A DNA stretch of 64,000 bases from Cannabis sativa. Taxonomy: Eukaryota > Streptophyta > Magnoliopsida > Rosales > Cannabaceae. The position numbers and the translations under genes were made by a program. Position 1 is the stretch's first letter. Each line of letters starts with the position of its first letter. This document shows positions 11,775 through 24,849 of the stretch, one piece after another. The notes beneath the pieces are model-generated. The model worked only from the letters and a program-made list of their open reading frames with translations. It searched no databases and was not told the origin of the DNA. Where the stretch lies: contig NC_083605.1 of NCBI RefSeq assembly GCF_029168945.1, forward strand, positions 25,061,280 through 25,125,279, given 5' to 3'.

Positions 11775-13073
11775 TACCTGTTACAAATTATTTACTTCAC
11801 CTATTGACAATTGAACCATGGGTTAAAATCAAATCATTGGATCCGTCAACAAGTTAACCATGGCAATTTAGATCAAGAAATAATAGGTTTTATAAAACTT
11901 ACACATAAGCTAAAACACATACTCCTGCAACAAGTTGAATTGGATAGTTAGATATAGGATATATTTAATTTTAGATTAATTAATTAAAAAAAAATTCTAA
12001 AATAATAAATAAATAAAAAAATTCTGGTTTTTAATTAAAAAAAATTCAAAATTAAACATACAATTTTGAAAAATTAAGTTTCAACTAACCTAAAAATATT
12101 TTCAAAAAAAAAATGCTAACTATCTTTTAAATTTCATATTATTTTATAAATAAAATATTCAATAAAATAAAAAAAAAATGATAATAAATATCCTTTTCTG
12201 ATTTTATAATTTAATTTAAATAAAAAAAATAACAAAATTTAAAAGTTAGCAAAATATCTTATATCTATTCAAAATATCATGATTATAGTAATCTTATTAT
12301 AAATTTAAATAAGGTCAAATAATTTAAAAAATGGAATAATTTAAAAAAAATAATATCTCACCTTAAAATTTAAAAATAAGATATAAAATTAAGAAAAAAA
12401 GATAGATATTTACCTATTCTCCTGATCAAATTACACTAATATCAAAAATTAATTTAAAAAATTCAATTAATTAAATTCTGATAAGAATTGAAATAGGAAT
12501 AGTAAATATTTAAATACAAAACTACACAAAAAATCGAAAGTTAATTCCATGAAACAGCATGAAAAATCGATGGAAAACGAAAAAATTGCATGTGGTACGG
12601 ACAGTATTGCATACTGTCCTGTCCAAGGGCATGAAACCGGGCGGATGGGGCTCAAAACACGCCCACGGATGCTGCTAGCAGCATTTCCGCGCACGTAGCC
12701 CATGCTCCAGACACCCTCGGCGCTTTCAGACCGAGAAATCTCGAACAAAAGGCTGTCCGAACCCGCACACGACCGAGAAATCCAAGGATCCGCGCGCGTG
12801 GGGTGAGTGATGTCACCCTGATATTTTCTGATTTTCAAAAATTCATAACTAATTCAAATAAAATCAAAATTAAGTTCTGTAAAAAAGTAAATTGCTTAAT
12901 TTTTTCCAAACTATCCAATAAAAATAATTCCAGAAACGAAAATTCAATTATTTTTCACAAAATCTCACAAACATCAATCAATCATCATACAACACATAGA
13001 CCAACATGAAACCATCCAAATCACACACAAATCGTTTTAAGTTCAAATTTCTTGCAAGCAAATCAATTTCCAT
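11775..13073. other. Internal region of element B, leader side
   Basis: This resumes element B directly after element A and its duplication. It is mostly AT-rich noncoding DNA. A GC-rich block lies at about 12,590-12,825. The 123-codon minus-strand frame crossing that block shows no recognisable domain. Confidence 0.7.
12590..12825. other. GC-rich island in element B leader
   Basis: About 235 bp of clearly GC-rich DNA interrupt AT-rich sequence. It includes a perfect 8-bp hairpin (GACAGTAT and its complement, 12,600-12,618), the palindrome GCTGCTAGCAGC near 12,671, and two copies of GACCGAGAAATC about 42 bp apart. Elements A (around 9,545) and C (around 25,925) have only short traces at this position, so the block may have been gained by B or lost by the others. 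Confidence 0.6.
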
Positions 13074-13086
13074 GGCTATGAGGGCA
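13074..13086 (-). promoter_or_regulatory. Degenerate primer binding site of element B
   Basis: The minus strand reads TGCCCTCATAGCC next to the LTR start. It aligns with TGGTATCAGAGCC with several mismatches. Together with the sites of A and C it shows a family with a drifting primer site. Confidence 0.5.
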
Positions 13087-13088
13087 GT

Positions 13089-14095
13089 TGTTGGAATTAT
13101 TTTACCAGGATCTTAGATCTACTCACAAGTATGTTGTTTAACATCCTAAATATGAACTTCTAAAACGATATGAAATAAACACATATAAAGTATGAGAAAC
13201 CTTACAGTGGTTGCAGCGGAATAATATGTCTCCTTCCACTTAAATCTCTAACCCTTGTATCTTTTCTGTCGCAGAGTATTATCAAGATCTGAGTCCGAAT
13301 GTCCTTCTTGTTGAATCTGGATTCTTCACGATCTTCCACACTATGATTGAGGTACCACTTGCTGTGTGTGGGCACTACTCATTCACTCAAGGGGTTCAAA
13401 TCAATAATGAAGAATAAAGAAAGATAAGTGGCGGCTAGGTTAGGTAGAAGGCACTCAGGTTTTTCTCTAAAAGGAATAAGATGCATCATCTTTTTCTGAA
13501 GCCATCACTACCTATTTATAGTATGCCACCTAGGGTTAGGTTTGAATTATTTGGCATTAAAATAATGAAAATATTAAATGGTAAAACCTACATAAGTGGC
13601 CGGCCAAGGCTTGTGGATATGGGCCCCACTTTTGCAACTTGCTGTTTTATCATTTCTACATCTCATTTTCTCAAAAACGCCAATTTTCAAATTCAATCAT
13701 TTAAATGCCAATTTTAACTATTTAATAACTAAAATTAATTATTAAATAATATTGTCATTTAATATATTTATTAATTAGACTAGCCAAAGTCTCTTAATTA
13801 ACAAATATACCCTAGAAACTCTTTCTTTACAATTTTGCCCTTGCTTAGTGAAAAATTCACAAACTAGACATAGTCTAATTTTAGAGTTATAATTGATTAA
13901 TCAAAATCAATTAAGTGAGTCTTACAAGCAGTATTGTCTCAACTAGTATGGGGACCATGGACCTATATATCTGAGCTTCCAATAAGTAGATCAAGAACTT
14001 ACAACTTAAATTCACTGACTTATTAATTCTTTGTTGCATCCACGCATAGAACTCAGAATTGCACTCTCAGCTATATAGAACGCTCTATATGTTCC
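13089..14095 (-). repeat. Element B 5' LTR, outer segment
   Basis: It starts TGTTGGAATT and breaks off at GTTCC (14,091-14,095), the duplicated target of element C. It continues at 28,146. A minus-strand TATA-like CTATAAATA is at 13,513-13,521. Confidence 0.9.
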
Positions 14096-15986
14096 TGTTG
14101 GAAATTGTTTTACCAGGATCTTAGATCTACTCACAAGTATGTTTATTAACACCCTAAATATGAACTTTCTAAAACGATGAAATAAACACATATAAAGTTT
14201 AGGAAACCTTACATTGGGTACAGCGGAATTAAATGACTCCTTCCGTTCAGATATCTAGCCCTTGATTCCTCTCTGTAGCAGAGCATTATCAATATCTAAA
14301 CCTGGATCTCTTTCTCTGATTCTTTAATGCTGAAACTCCTTCTTGCTGAAAGTCTTTCTTCACGATCTTCCTCACTATGGTTGAGGTATCACTTGTTGTG
14401 TGTGGGTACTATTCTCACACTAAGATTTTCGAAATATTGAAGAAGAAAAGAAGAGGGAAGTTGCGGCTAAAGATAGGGAGAGAGAGGGTCAGTTTTTCTG
14501 AATCAAAAGTGTAGAAAATTTAGTGTATTTTTCTTGAAGCCTTCACTATCTATTTATAGCATTCCACTAGGGTTAGGTTTGAATTATTTGGCATTAAAAT
14601 AATGAAAATATCAATTTAAATTGCCTATAAAAGTGGCTGGCCATGCTTAGTGGATTTGGGCCTCACTTTTTGCAATTTTGCAGTTTTATCTTTTCTGCAT
14701 CTGATTTTCTCAAAAACGCCAATTTTCAAATTCAACCATTTAAATGCAAATTCTAACTATTTAATAACTATAAATAATTATTAAATAATATTGTCATTTA
14801 TCATATTTATTAATTGAACCATACAAAGTATCATAATTAACAAATATGCCCCTAAAACTCTTTCTTTACAATTTCGTCCTTACTTAGTGAAAAATTCACA
14901 AATACACATAGTCTAATTTGAGAATTATAATTGATTAATCAAAACCAATTATATGAGTCTTACAAGAAATATTATCTCAACTAGTACGGGGACCATGGGT
15001 CTATATAACCGAGCTTCCAATAAGTAGATCAAGAATTTAGCACTAAAATTCACTAACTTATTAATTCTTCGTTGAATCCACGCATAGAACTTAGAATTGC
15101 ACTCTCAGTATATAGAATGCTCTATATGTTCCACCATATAGATGCATCATTAGTTATCCATTGTTATAATCCTAATGTGATCAATGATCCTCTATATGAA
15201 TGATCTACACTGTAAAGAGATTAGATTACCGTTACACCCTACAATGTATGTTATCCTTAAAACACTTGACCCCGCATAAATGATATTTCAGCTAATGTGA
15301 AATGAGTACTCCACCATTTATGTTCGTTTGGTCAAGCTCGAAGGAGATCATCCTTTGCTTACTATTCGCCAGATAGAAGTTATAGATTCCATGTTTATGA
15401 TAGCGCTCCCACTCAATTGCACTACCGTGTTCCCAAAATGTACGTATCAGCCTGACCTAAAAGTAGGCTTAACTAACAAATCAAAGAACACGAATATCCT
15501 CTCGAGATTGAGCCAAATCATATCAGGATTAAGATCATTTGATCTAGGATCAACTAGGCGATATTGACTTGAATAGATATTACGGTAAGTTTAATGAATC
15601 TAAGTCAAAGTTCAATATCGGTCCCTTCCGATGCATACTCCATGCATTCAACCTGAGCTTTACTTTAACCAATGCTCTGGAAAGAACATAGCACTTCTCC
15701 AAATGCAAGTAAACTCTGTTGTAGATTATCATATCAGTAAAACCCTGTGTGTGATAAATCTAGGAAACTTTATCCACATAGTCATGTTTACTTTCCAATG
15801 TGTTGACGACACAATAAACAGGATCAAGTATGTGAAAAGGGTTTTAGATGAATTCATACATTATATACATATAATCATGAAATAAATCATGTGAACCATG
15901 CAACATTAAATGTTATTTCTGATCTATATTAATAAGTAAATCTGATTATATTGAAATGAGTTTTATTTAATGCATAAAACCCAACA
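14096..15986 (-). repeat. Element C 3' LTR
   Basis: A 1,891-bp LTR with TGTTGG and CCAACA ends, followed by the AGTGGGAG polypurine tract read on the minus strand (15,987-16,001). Confidence 0.92.
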
Positions 15987-16853
15987 AACTCCCACTTGCA
16001 CTAATATAAAACAAAAAGTGTGTTTCATATAATCTCAACACCTTGATATACAAATCAAGTGTAGTAGTAGTAAACTCCTCGTAATAGGATCTGAAAGGTT
16101 GAATTAATCACAACCTTTTCTCAGCCATTACTCTTCCTTTAATCACAAAATCATTGATAATGTGAAATTCCTCTCTATATGTCTACTCTCTTGGGATACT
16201 GGATTCTATAATTTTGGCAACTACTTTTGGTTAATCAGGAAATTAACACTAGTAGTTTAAGGCAATTTGGAATGATGCCAAAAATGTATAGAACTTTCCT
16301 TAGACTGAATAAGTACCTTTCCTGCAACCTTAACATTCAGTCCCTTTCTGGTAGACCTAGAGACTTCAGATAGGTTTTTACACTTCTCCAAAATCACTAT
16401 TCCACCCCCAGAGTAACCACCATCTTATCAGAAAGATTTTCTAGCACAAAGGCAAATTTCGAAATCTGATGTGGTGTAGTCTAAGAGTTTTAAACACACT
16501 CTTATGGACTAACATATAGTTCCTCTTCTTAATCTTAGGATTTACTTGATTGTCTTCCAATGTTCTTCTCCTGGATTAATCTGATACCTACTCATTACTC
16601 CCACTGAGCAGCAGGTGTCTGGTCTAAGGCATACAAAAGCATATCTAAGACCTCTCACTGTTGATTTAAGAAATTCTTTCATGGCTTTATCTTTTCTGGA
16701 ATAGTTGAAACTTTTCCTTAGATAAATAAAATCTATGTTTAAGAAGTTGTGAAGCTTCTATAGATTGCCATTAGAAGGAAAATGCTTCAGCATCTTACTA
16801 AAGTAAGTTGCTTGCATTAGAGTAAGTAATTACCGGGTATACCACAAGCCATA
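15987..16853 (-). pseudogene. Decayed Copia pol end in element C
   Basis: Collinear with 3,818-4,690 of element A. The minus-strand translation keeps HIERNFHII near 16,140-16,190, the same RNase H landmark, with many stops. It is interrupted at 16,854 by a solo LTR and resumes at 19,143. Confidence 0.6.
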
Positions 16854-19137
16854 TGTAAAGACCGCTTAGTTTAATTTGGAAATTAGCTGTTAATCACGTT
16901 TAATTATGAAATTATTTATAACTATTTAAATAATTATTTATACTGTTATTATTGAATTCAGAGGTGCATTTTTATGTCATTTAGTAGTTTTCATAATTTT
17001 GCATTTCCGGTGCCTGGTAACATGGAACTCGGTGTTTGGCTCAGTAAAATCACAACTTAGTATGTTAGTAGTTTGAGACGGTTTATTAGACTTTGGGAAT
17101 GTCGGGAATGGCCGGGAATTTAGAATTTCCCAAAAATACCCCTTTAGTGTTGTTTATGTTATTTTAGTGTGGAGGGGCAAAGTGGTCTTTTTGCCCCAAT
17201 GATATTTTGTCATTTAGTGGACTTTATATAGTTGAATTATATGTTTATTTTATTAAGTGTTGGCTGAAGTAAAAAGGATTTAGTGGCATCCCTTTTCATT
17301 TTTCTCAAAACTTAGAAAATTACAAAATTTTAAAGAAAGAAAAGCTCTCTTTTCCTCTCTCTATTCGGCCCCCTTTGAGCAGCAAGAAAAGAGGATTTTT
17401 CTCTTGGATTTCAAGCCCTCCTTAGCAAGATTAAGTGTTCATAAGTTGTTGGTATGTTTTCTTCATCTTTCTTTTATGATTTCTTGAATTTTTGAAGAGA
17501 AATGGTAGGTTGGATACTTAGTTTTAAGTTGTTCTTGCTGCTGGATTTTGATGATGATTTCTGAAGTTAAAGCATGATAATTTGAGGTTAATTAAGCTAC
17601 TTGTGATGCTTGATAGTTAGATTGATTATAGTTATGGTTTTTCTATGCAAAACTATGGTTTTCAAAGAGAAATGGTTAAAATCTGTTGCTGTGATTTTGT
17701 TGATGTTTGTAGTAGTTTTCAGAGGCTATTTTATGCATGTTTAAGTAGGTTGGGGCTGGTTTGATTGCATGTCGGTAGTGTTTGATCAAGTTTGAGTTTA
17801 AAACTCAAAGCTTGATGCTTTAATGGTGATTTTTGATTCTGTGAGTTCTGGGTGGTTTTGTTGCTTTAGAACTGTTATTTGGGTCCTATAGAACAGGTCT
17901 GGAAGGTTTGAGGTTGTTTGGATTTGTTTTGGTTGAGTTATGAATTTTTGAAAATCTGCCTGCGAGGAACCGGAATTCCGGTTGTGCATTCAGAATTCCA
18001 GATGGGTTTTGAAAATTCCCAGAACCGTAATTCCGGTTGGACAACCGGTCTACCGGTTGGGGAAATCTCAGGAACCCTAGTTTTCTTCGTTTTTATGTTA
18101 TTTGGGGTATTGCCATGCTTTTTATCGATAGGGAAACTTTTAGTTCCTAGTTTAAGTCCCCGGGAAGTGATTTAGCGTATCACTTGTAGTGTTGTGATTT
18201 TTATGGTTTAGGAGCCTGTAATCCGCCACGCAGATAGTTCCAGTCAGGTTGACCAGCACACCTGAATTCGGATTTGAGGTAAGATTAGTATAACAGTATG
18301 CATATGTAGATTACATGTTTAGCGTGCATGTTAGGAAGCCTGTTAGATTACATTAGATATGTATGTTGGCTTCGAACCATCCGACTCTGTCACATCGGTA
18401 TAGGCTGGAGTATGACCAGCAGCTGGAGTATGACCAGTATGACCGAGTATAGGCTAATACTTAGGTTGGTGGTTCCGTACTATTTGACGTATCACATCGG
18501 TACAGGCTAGAGTATGACTAGCGGCTGGAGTATGACTAGCGGCTGGAGTATGACCAGTTCGACCGAGTATAGGCTGATACTGTAACACGTCGGTACAGGC
18601 TGGAGTATGACCAGTTCGACCGATTAGGCTGTTACTTGTCAATAGTACCGTCCCTATGAACGTTCAGGACTCAGTATCGTGTTGGACACGGCAGTTAGGG
18701 TTATGGTCAGGGGTATGGGCGTCTGATCATGACCGGGATTTATGTATGAGTATTATTATGCTTTTCTTACTGAGTCTGTCGACTCACAGTGCTATGTTTA
18801 TGTGTAGGTAAGGGCAAGGCTAGAGCTGATGGACCGTGAGCGAGCCGGTGAAGATTGTACATGTCGGGGTGGTTAGGCCTGGAGCGTACGATCATCGGGA
18901 CAGCGAGGCTATTTTTGTAGTTAGTCGCTAGGCGACAAGTATTTTGTATAGACAGTAAACTTTTGTAAATGGTTTTGTAATCGGGATCCCGAGTATTTTG
19001 TATAAATATTTTACAAGTTTAATTAAAAAGCAAAATTTTTAATTAATCACGTTTTCCATAAACCTCGTTGATTAGCAACGAGCTGCACAGTATGTTTAAA
19101 AATCACGTAATACGCCTATGCTAGTTAGGGTGTTACA
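16854..19137 (+). mobile_element. Solo LTR of a Gypsy-type retrotransposon
   Basis: A 2,284-bp unit begins TGTAAAGACC and ends GTGTTACA. It is flanked by the perfect 5-bp duplication CCATA (16,849-16,853 and 19,138-19,142). It splits the element C sequence, which is contiguous in element A around 4,680. There is no internal region, so it is a solo LTR left by recombination. A TATA-like TTTATATAG near 17,222 suggests plus orientation. The length and the TGTAA/TTACA ends fit long Gypsy LTRs; the lineage is not certain. It contains the short tandem array at 18,391-18,625. Confidence 0.85.
18391..18625 (+). repeat. Short tandem array inside the Gypsy solo LTR
   Basis: Imperfect copies of GGCTGGAGTATGACCAG, some with CGACCGAGTATAGGC spacers, are repeated about six times. 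The small reading frames here are products of the repeat. Confidence 0.75.
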
Positions 19138-19142
19138 CCATA

Positions 19143-19479
19143 GGTATAGATAAACTCAAACATATAATACTAGGAACCAGAAGTTTTGTTAAGTCCATAG
19201 AATAGACTTATTAACTAAAATTTCCTTTTATGTCCTTGTAATAGAAAACTTTAGGTTACTCCAAGTGAATGGATTAAACCATAGTTCTATTGGCTTTCTG
19301 CTTAATTTCTTATCTTAACAATCCATTACTTGTTTAAACTCACAATGGATTTTGATCACTAGTGTCTCCCAAGTCATAAGAAGGTGAGTTCCTAGAAACT
19401 CTCCCACTACGACAAGGTACCGTGAATTATGTCGAAAAAAACTAAATGGTATTGATCTCTTCGGTTGTGACAAGACAAC
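19143..19479 (-). other. Element C internal sequence between the two solo LTRs
   Basis: Collinear with about 4,690-5,030 of element A. No reading frame. It ends at ACAAC, the target duplicated by the next insertion. Confidence 0.75.
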
Positions 19480-20927
19480 TGTTGGGTTTTATGCCCTAAA
19501 TAAAACTCATTTCAATATAATCAGATTTACTTATTAATATAGATCAGAAATAACATTTAATATTGCATGGTTCACATGATTTATTTCATGATTATATGTA
19601 CATAATGTATAAATTCATCTGAAACCCTTTTCACATACTTGATCCTGTTTATTGTGCCGTCAACACATTGGAAAGTAAACATGACTATGTCAATAAAGTT
19701 TCCTAGATTTATCAGACATAGGGTTTTACTGATATGATAATCTACAACAAAGTTTACTTGCATTTGGAGAAGTGCTATGTTCTTTCCAGAGCATTGGTTA
19801 AAGTAAAGCTCAGGTTGGATGCATGGATTATGCATCAGAAGGGACCGATATTGAACTTTGACTTAGATTTATTAAACTTACCGTAATATCTATTCAAGTC
19901 AATATCGCCTAGTTGATCCTAGATCAAATGTTCTTAATCCTGTTATGATTAGGCTCAATCTTGAAAGGCTATTCGTGTTCTTTGATTTGTTAGTTAAGCC
20001 TACTTTTAGGTCAGGGTGATACGTACATTTTGGGAACACGGTAGTGCAATTGAGTGGGAGCGCTGGCATAAACATGGAATCTATAGCTTCTATCTGGCGA
20101 ATAGTAAGCAAAGGATGATCTCCTTCGAGCTTGACCAAACGAACATAAATGGTGGAGTACTCATTTCACATAAGCTGAAATATCATTTATACGGGGTCAA
20201 GTGTTTTAAGAATAAAATACATTGTAGGGTGTAACGGTAATCTAATCCCTTTACAGTGTAGATCATTTATATAGAGGATCAGTGATCACATTAGGATTAT
20301 AACAATGGATAACTAATGATGTAGAAAAGATAAAACTGCAAAATTGCAAAAAGTGAGGCCCAAATCCACTTGTATAGGGCTATCCACTTTTGTAGGGAAT
20401 TTAAACTGATATTTTCATTATTTTAATGCCAAATAATTCAAATCTAACCCCTAGTGGAATGCTATAAATAGATAGTGAAGGCTTCAGGAAATTTACACTT
20501 AAATTTCTACACTTCTGATTCAGAAAAAACTGAGCCTTCTCTCTCCCTATCTTTGGCTGACCCTTCTCTTTCTCCTTCCCTCTTCAATTTCGAAAATCTT
20601 AGTGCGAGAGTAGTGCCCACACACAGCAAGTGATACCTCAATCATAGTGAGGAAGATCGTGAAGAAAGACTTTCAGCAAGAAGGAGTTTCAGCATCAAAG
20701 ATTCAGAGAAAGAGATCCAGGTTCAGATATTGATAATGCTCTGCTACAGAAAGGAATCAAGGGCTAGATATCTGAATGGAAGGAGTCATATTATTCCGCT
20801 GCACCCAATGTAAGCTTTCTTAAACTTTATATGTGTTTATTTCATCGTTTTAGAAAGTTCATATTTAAGGTGTTAATCAACATACTTGTGAGTAGATCTA
20901 AGATCCTGGTAAAATAAATTTCCAACA
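19480..20927 (+). mobile_element. Solo LTR of the same Copia-derived family, opposite orientation, internally deleted
   Basis: It begins TGTTGGGTTTTATGCC and ends TTTCCAACA, the reverse complement of the LTRs around it. The perfect duplication ACAAC is at 19,475-19,479 and 20,928-20,932. A plus-strand TATA-like CTATAAATAG lies near 20,463. At 1,448 bp it is about 440 bp shorter than the LTRs of C. The gap falls at about 20,322, where a sequence found just inside the ATGATGCATC block joins directly to the GATAAAACTGC block. Confidence 0.88.
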
Positions 20928-22171
20928 ACAACAGAGGCAGTGGGATCATCATATGTTATATAAGATGATAGAACACTTTTGGAATCAAGAAAAATATCTC
21001 CTTTATTTGCTACTTGTTTTCAAACTTAGTCATTATCTTAGAAAAGTAGTATTTGTTTGAACAAACACTTTCTTATCTATTGACAATGGGATGGTCCACC
21101 CCTAATAACTTAGAACAGCTAACAAACCATGGTTAACAGTTCTAGCTTTTCTTAAGATTTTGATTAGGTCATCCATGAATCTAGTAATGATTTACATTAA
21201 GTATACAACCATTACATCATTCTGAAATTGTATTACCATAGAAGGAATTAGGCAACGACTAGTAACTAATCATCAACATGCAACTCGAAATTTCTGGGGA
21301 GGTAAGTTTGGATATAATTCAAAAAACAATTTAATGATCTTTGAACTGCATATCTACTAACTATTTCTCCACCCCTATCAGTTCGCAAGATCTTTAACCA
21401 CTTACCTTAATAGTTTTAACCATTGCTAGAAATTAATGAAATTTTTCAAACATTTCAAATTTCTTGCTAAAAGGTATAATCTAGAGTTATCGTTTTAAGA
21501 ATACAACGAAAAACTCATATCCACCCCTGAATGTACATCCATCTGCGAATGAGATGAACTACTTTCAGTGGATATAGGCATATTAACTCTTTGCAGAGAT
21601 TGATCTTGTCAAATCCACCATGAACAAGATACAAATGCCATAGATTAAAAAAAAATGTGGTAGTGTCTTTTGATGACTTAGGTTTAGTTACATCAAAGAA
21701 TTCTTAGAATAGTGCAAGTGGATCCTGGTCACAGAATACCTAACTCGTATTCCATACAGTTTGAATCCATTAATAGAAGATGGATATTAAACCCTTGTGA
21801 AGGTGTAACTGTATTGCATCCTGGAATTAGAAATATAAGAAAATTTCTGTTTGGAATCTAAAATTAAAGTCAAAGACTTAAATTTATACCAAATATTATG
21901 AGTAATTCTATCTTGGACCAGCACTACTAATACAAACTCTAAGTTAGATTTGCCCATACAAGTAGGAGATTTCTAAGAATGAGGATTTATATCAATTGGA
22001 ATAGAATTTCGGGATTATAATCATATGCGTCATTTAATTTCTTAAGAGAAAATATAGAATGACATGAAATGATTTATAGACCATTGATCCAATGATATGT
22101 TATTGAGCTAATTCGAAATGAATAAGCTAAGAGGAATTAGGATAATTTCGTTTAAAATAAGAATCCAACGA

Positions 22172-22770
22172 TGCTTCGATTAGCGAAAGTCAAAGTAATC
22201 TTATTTATACAATCTTCTTGTTTCATATCGTAAAAATACTAGTCTAAGGTGTCATCAATTGATGATTAGCTAGATGTCGCATATACAATATTTATCTTTC
22301 GAGATCTTACACTATTATGTATGTCTAATGGTGAAAATCCATTAGGGATTTATCTCATTAGAAAAACAAACATGTTAGACCAACAATGAAGATTCGAAAT
22401 TAAACTACAATTTAATAACAGAAATTAACATGGTTCAATATAAATTCATACACAATTAAGAAATTATTAAACATATAGCAAGTAGAAATGACCAGTGAAA
22501 ATACTAAAACATACAATCCTAAATAATTTCCAAGGTTTTCAACAAACTGATACAGTGTCTCGGTAGGCGAGAGTCAAAGTATCATTCATTGAATAGAGTT
22601 GTCAGCTCATCTAAAATAGAAACCATTCTAACAACCTTTTATTCGATCAAAATAAGAATCCAACGTTGTCCCGGTAGGCGAGAGTCAAGGTTATTCTCAT
22701 TTTATGAGCTTCCACCATTGTTTCATGTTTCATAAGTTTATCTCTAAGTAGTCACCGTAGGGGAGAGTCT
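22172..22770. repeat. GGCGAGAGTC motif cluster in element C
   Basis: Copies lie at 22,172-22,193 (diverged), 22,557-22,577, 22,668-22,688 and 22,751-22,770. The last three repeat the 112/83-bp spacing of element B almost exactly. Confidence 0.75.
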
Positions 22771-24751
22771 AATAGAGACGAAAACTTACAAAACACTTAT
22801 CAAATGAGATTTTACGGTGTTAAATGCGTTCAACGAATAACCATCCATAGGGGGACAAAGTCTAGCGTCTCGAGGTTATATTGAAAACATTTAACTTTTG
22901 TAAGACCAACAATGGAGATCGAATATCTTAATAATAATCAAGCTCATTATTTAAAGTGAGTTGTATTTTCTTTGATTCTCTTTATTTAGTCTATTTATTT
23001 TAAATATATATTTATTTAAAATTTCCAATTTAGAATGAAAAATTCTAAATATAAATTTTACTTAGATGGATATGAAGATAACATGTATTTCTTCCATCTT
23101 AGTAATAATTTCCAATAAATATTTAGAAAAATATTCAATTTAAGTTGTTACAAAATTAATTTAAATTAATTTACAACTCAAACTTAATTTTCTATAAATA
23201 TATACTGCATTTCGAAAATTAAGTATTTAAGAATACAATTTTCGAAAATGCATGTAAAAATAAATCCTAGAAAAATTATTCTAATTTAATGTTGGCCCAA
23301 AATTAATTAATAAAATTAATTTACAACAAAAATATAATTTTCCTATTTAATTAAATATATAGGAAAAATTTCAAATATTTAAGTATGATGATGAAAATCA
23401 ACTTAAATATTAATTTTCTATTTAATTAAATACACTAGAAAAATACTTCAAGCAAAAATATTATCTATCTAGATTTTCCTTTGACTTATTAATTCAATTT
23501 CTAATAATATACTTTAATTCAATTTATTTTAAATTAATCAATAAATGAAAAAATTATTGATTTAAGTTGATCCCAGAATTAATTAAAATAAATAATTAAT
23601 TTACAACTTAATCTATTTTTCAAATAAAATTCGAAATTCCAGCATTTAAGAAATGCAATTTCGATATTTGATTAATAAAATAAAGAAAAAAATACATTTT
23701 ACTTCATTTATTTTAATTAATCATTAAATGAAAAAATCATTGATTTAAGTTGGTCCAAAATTAAAATAAATAATTTACAACTTTAATCTATTTTTCAAAT
23801 AAAATTCGAAATTCCAGCATTTAAGAAATGCAATTTCGAAATTTGATTAATAAAATAAAGAAAAAATATATTTTGAAAATTATTTAAATTTAGTTGAAAA
23901 AATAAATTTCAACTAAAAATCATTTTCTATTTAATTAAGTGTCGTGAAAAAGAAATATTTAAGTATCATGATGAAAATCAACTTAGATATTTAATTTTCA
24001 AATTAATTAAATGTATTAAATTCAAGAAATAAATAATTAAGTGTAGAGAAGGCTTAATTATTAATCTCTAGTTTAATACTAGGAAAAAATATACTTAAAA
24101 TAAATTGTACCAAAATTAATTATTTAAATAATTAATTTCACAATGTATAATATTTTCCTATTTAATATTAGAAATAATTAGTAGTCTAGAAATAACTATC
24201 TAGAAAATATCTTATTTGACTAAGTATATTTTCCACAAAATTTAAAAAAAATATCTAATTTAAGTTGTATTAGAAAAAATCTAGAACTTAAATATTTTCA
24301 AATTTAAATTTAATTAAATATCAAAAATTAAGTTGTAACCACTTAATTTAAAAATATTCCATTTTAAGTTAATATTCGAAAAGATATTAACTTAAAAAAT
24401 ATTTAAAGAATCTTAATAACCAATACCTAAAATTCCTCAACTTAATTTTGAAATTTTAAATCCAAAAGATATCCAGATTCAAGTTGGTTAGTTGTAGATA
24501 ACTAAATATCAACTTAAATAGGAATATTTAATGAAAAATTTAAATTAAACTTCACAAAGAATCTAGATGGTTATAATTCTATATTTAATTAAATACAAGA
24601 AAATACATATAGTTTAGCTTAGAATAAAAAATTCTTTAAACTATAATTTTCTTAAATTAATTTCAAAATAAATGAAATTAATTATGTTGCTAATCAATTT
24701 TATTAGGTTAAACTAGTTTAATTAACCTACTACAGTTATTCAAATCAGGCA

Positions 24752-24849
24752 AATGGGCCTTCACAATTGGGGTTGTTCATGTGAGGGGGTGCTGGGTTCA
24801 GTATGTCGTACCCACTTCTATAGCTCCCAACTTTCACACAAGGCCCAAA
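24752..24849. repeat. Conserved GC-rich foldback in element C internal region
   Basis: GGGCCTT (24,755-24,761) pairs with AAGGCCC (24,840-24,846), with inner GC-rich arms. This is the third copy of the block. Confidence 0.7.

Noticed and set aside
12467..12838. 123-codon minus-strand ORF in element B
   Set aside because: It owes its length to the GC-rich island (few stops), shows no domain, and is absent from A and C.
15328..15885. 79- and 84-codon ORFs repeated in several LTR copies (also near 19,581-20,138 and 27,487-28,044)
   Set aside because: They recur because the LTRs are copies. In each case they read antisense to the element's own transcript, and some copies need non-ATG starts or are broken.
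18328..18642. Overlapping ORFs with repeated peptides on both strands
   Set aside because: Produced by the 17-bp tandem array in the Gypsy solo LTR.
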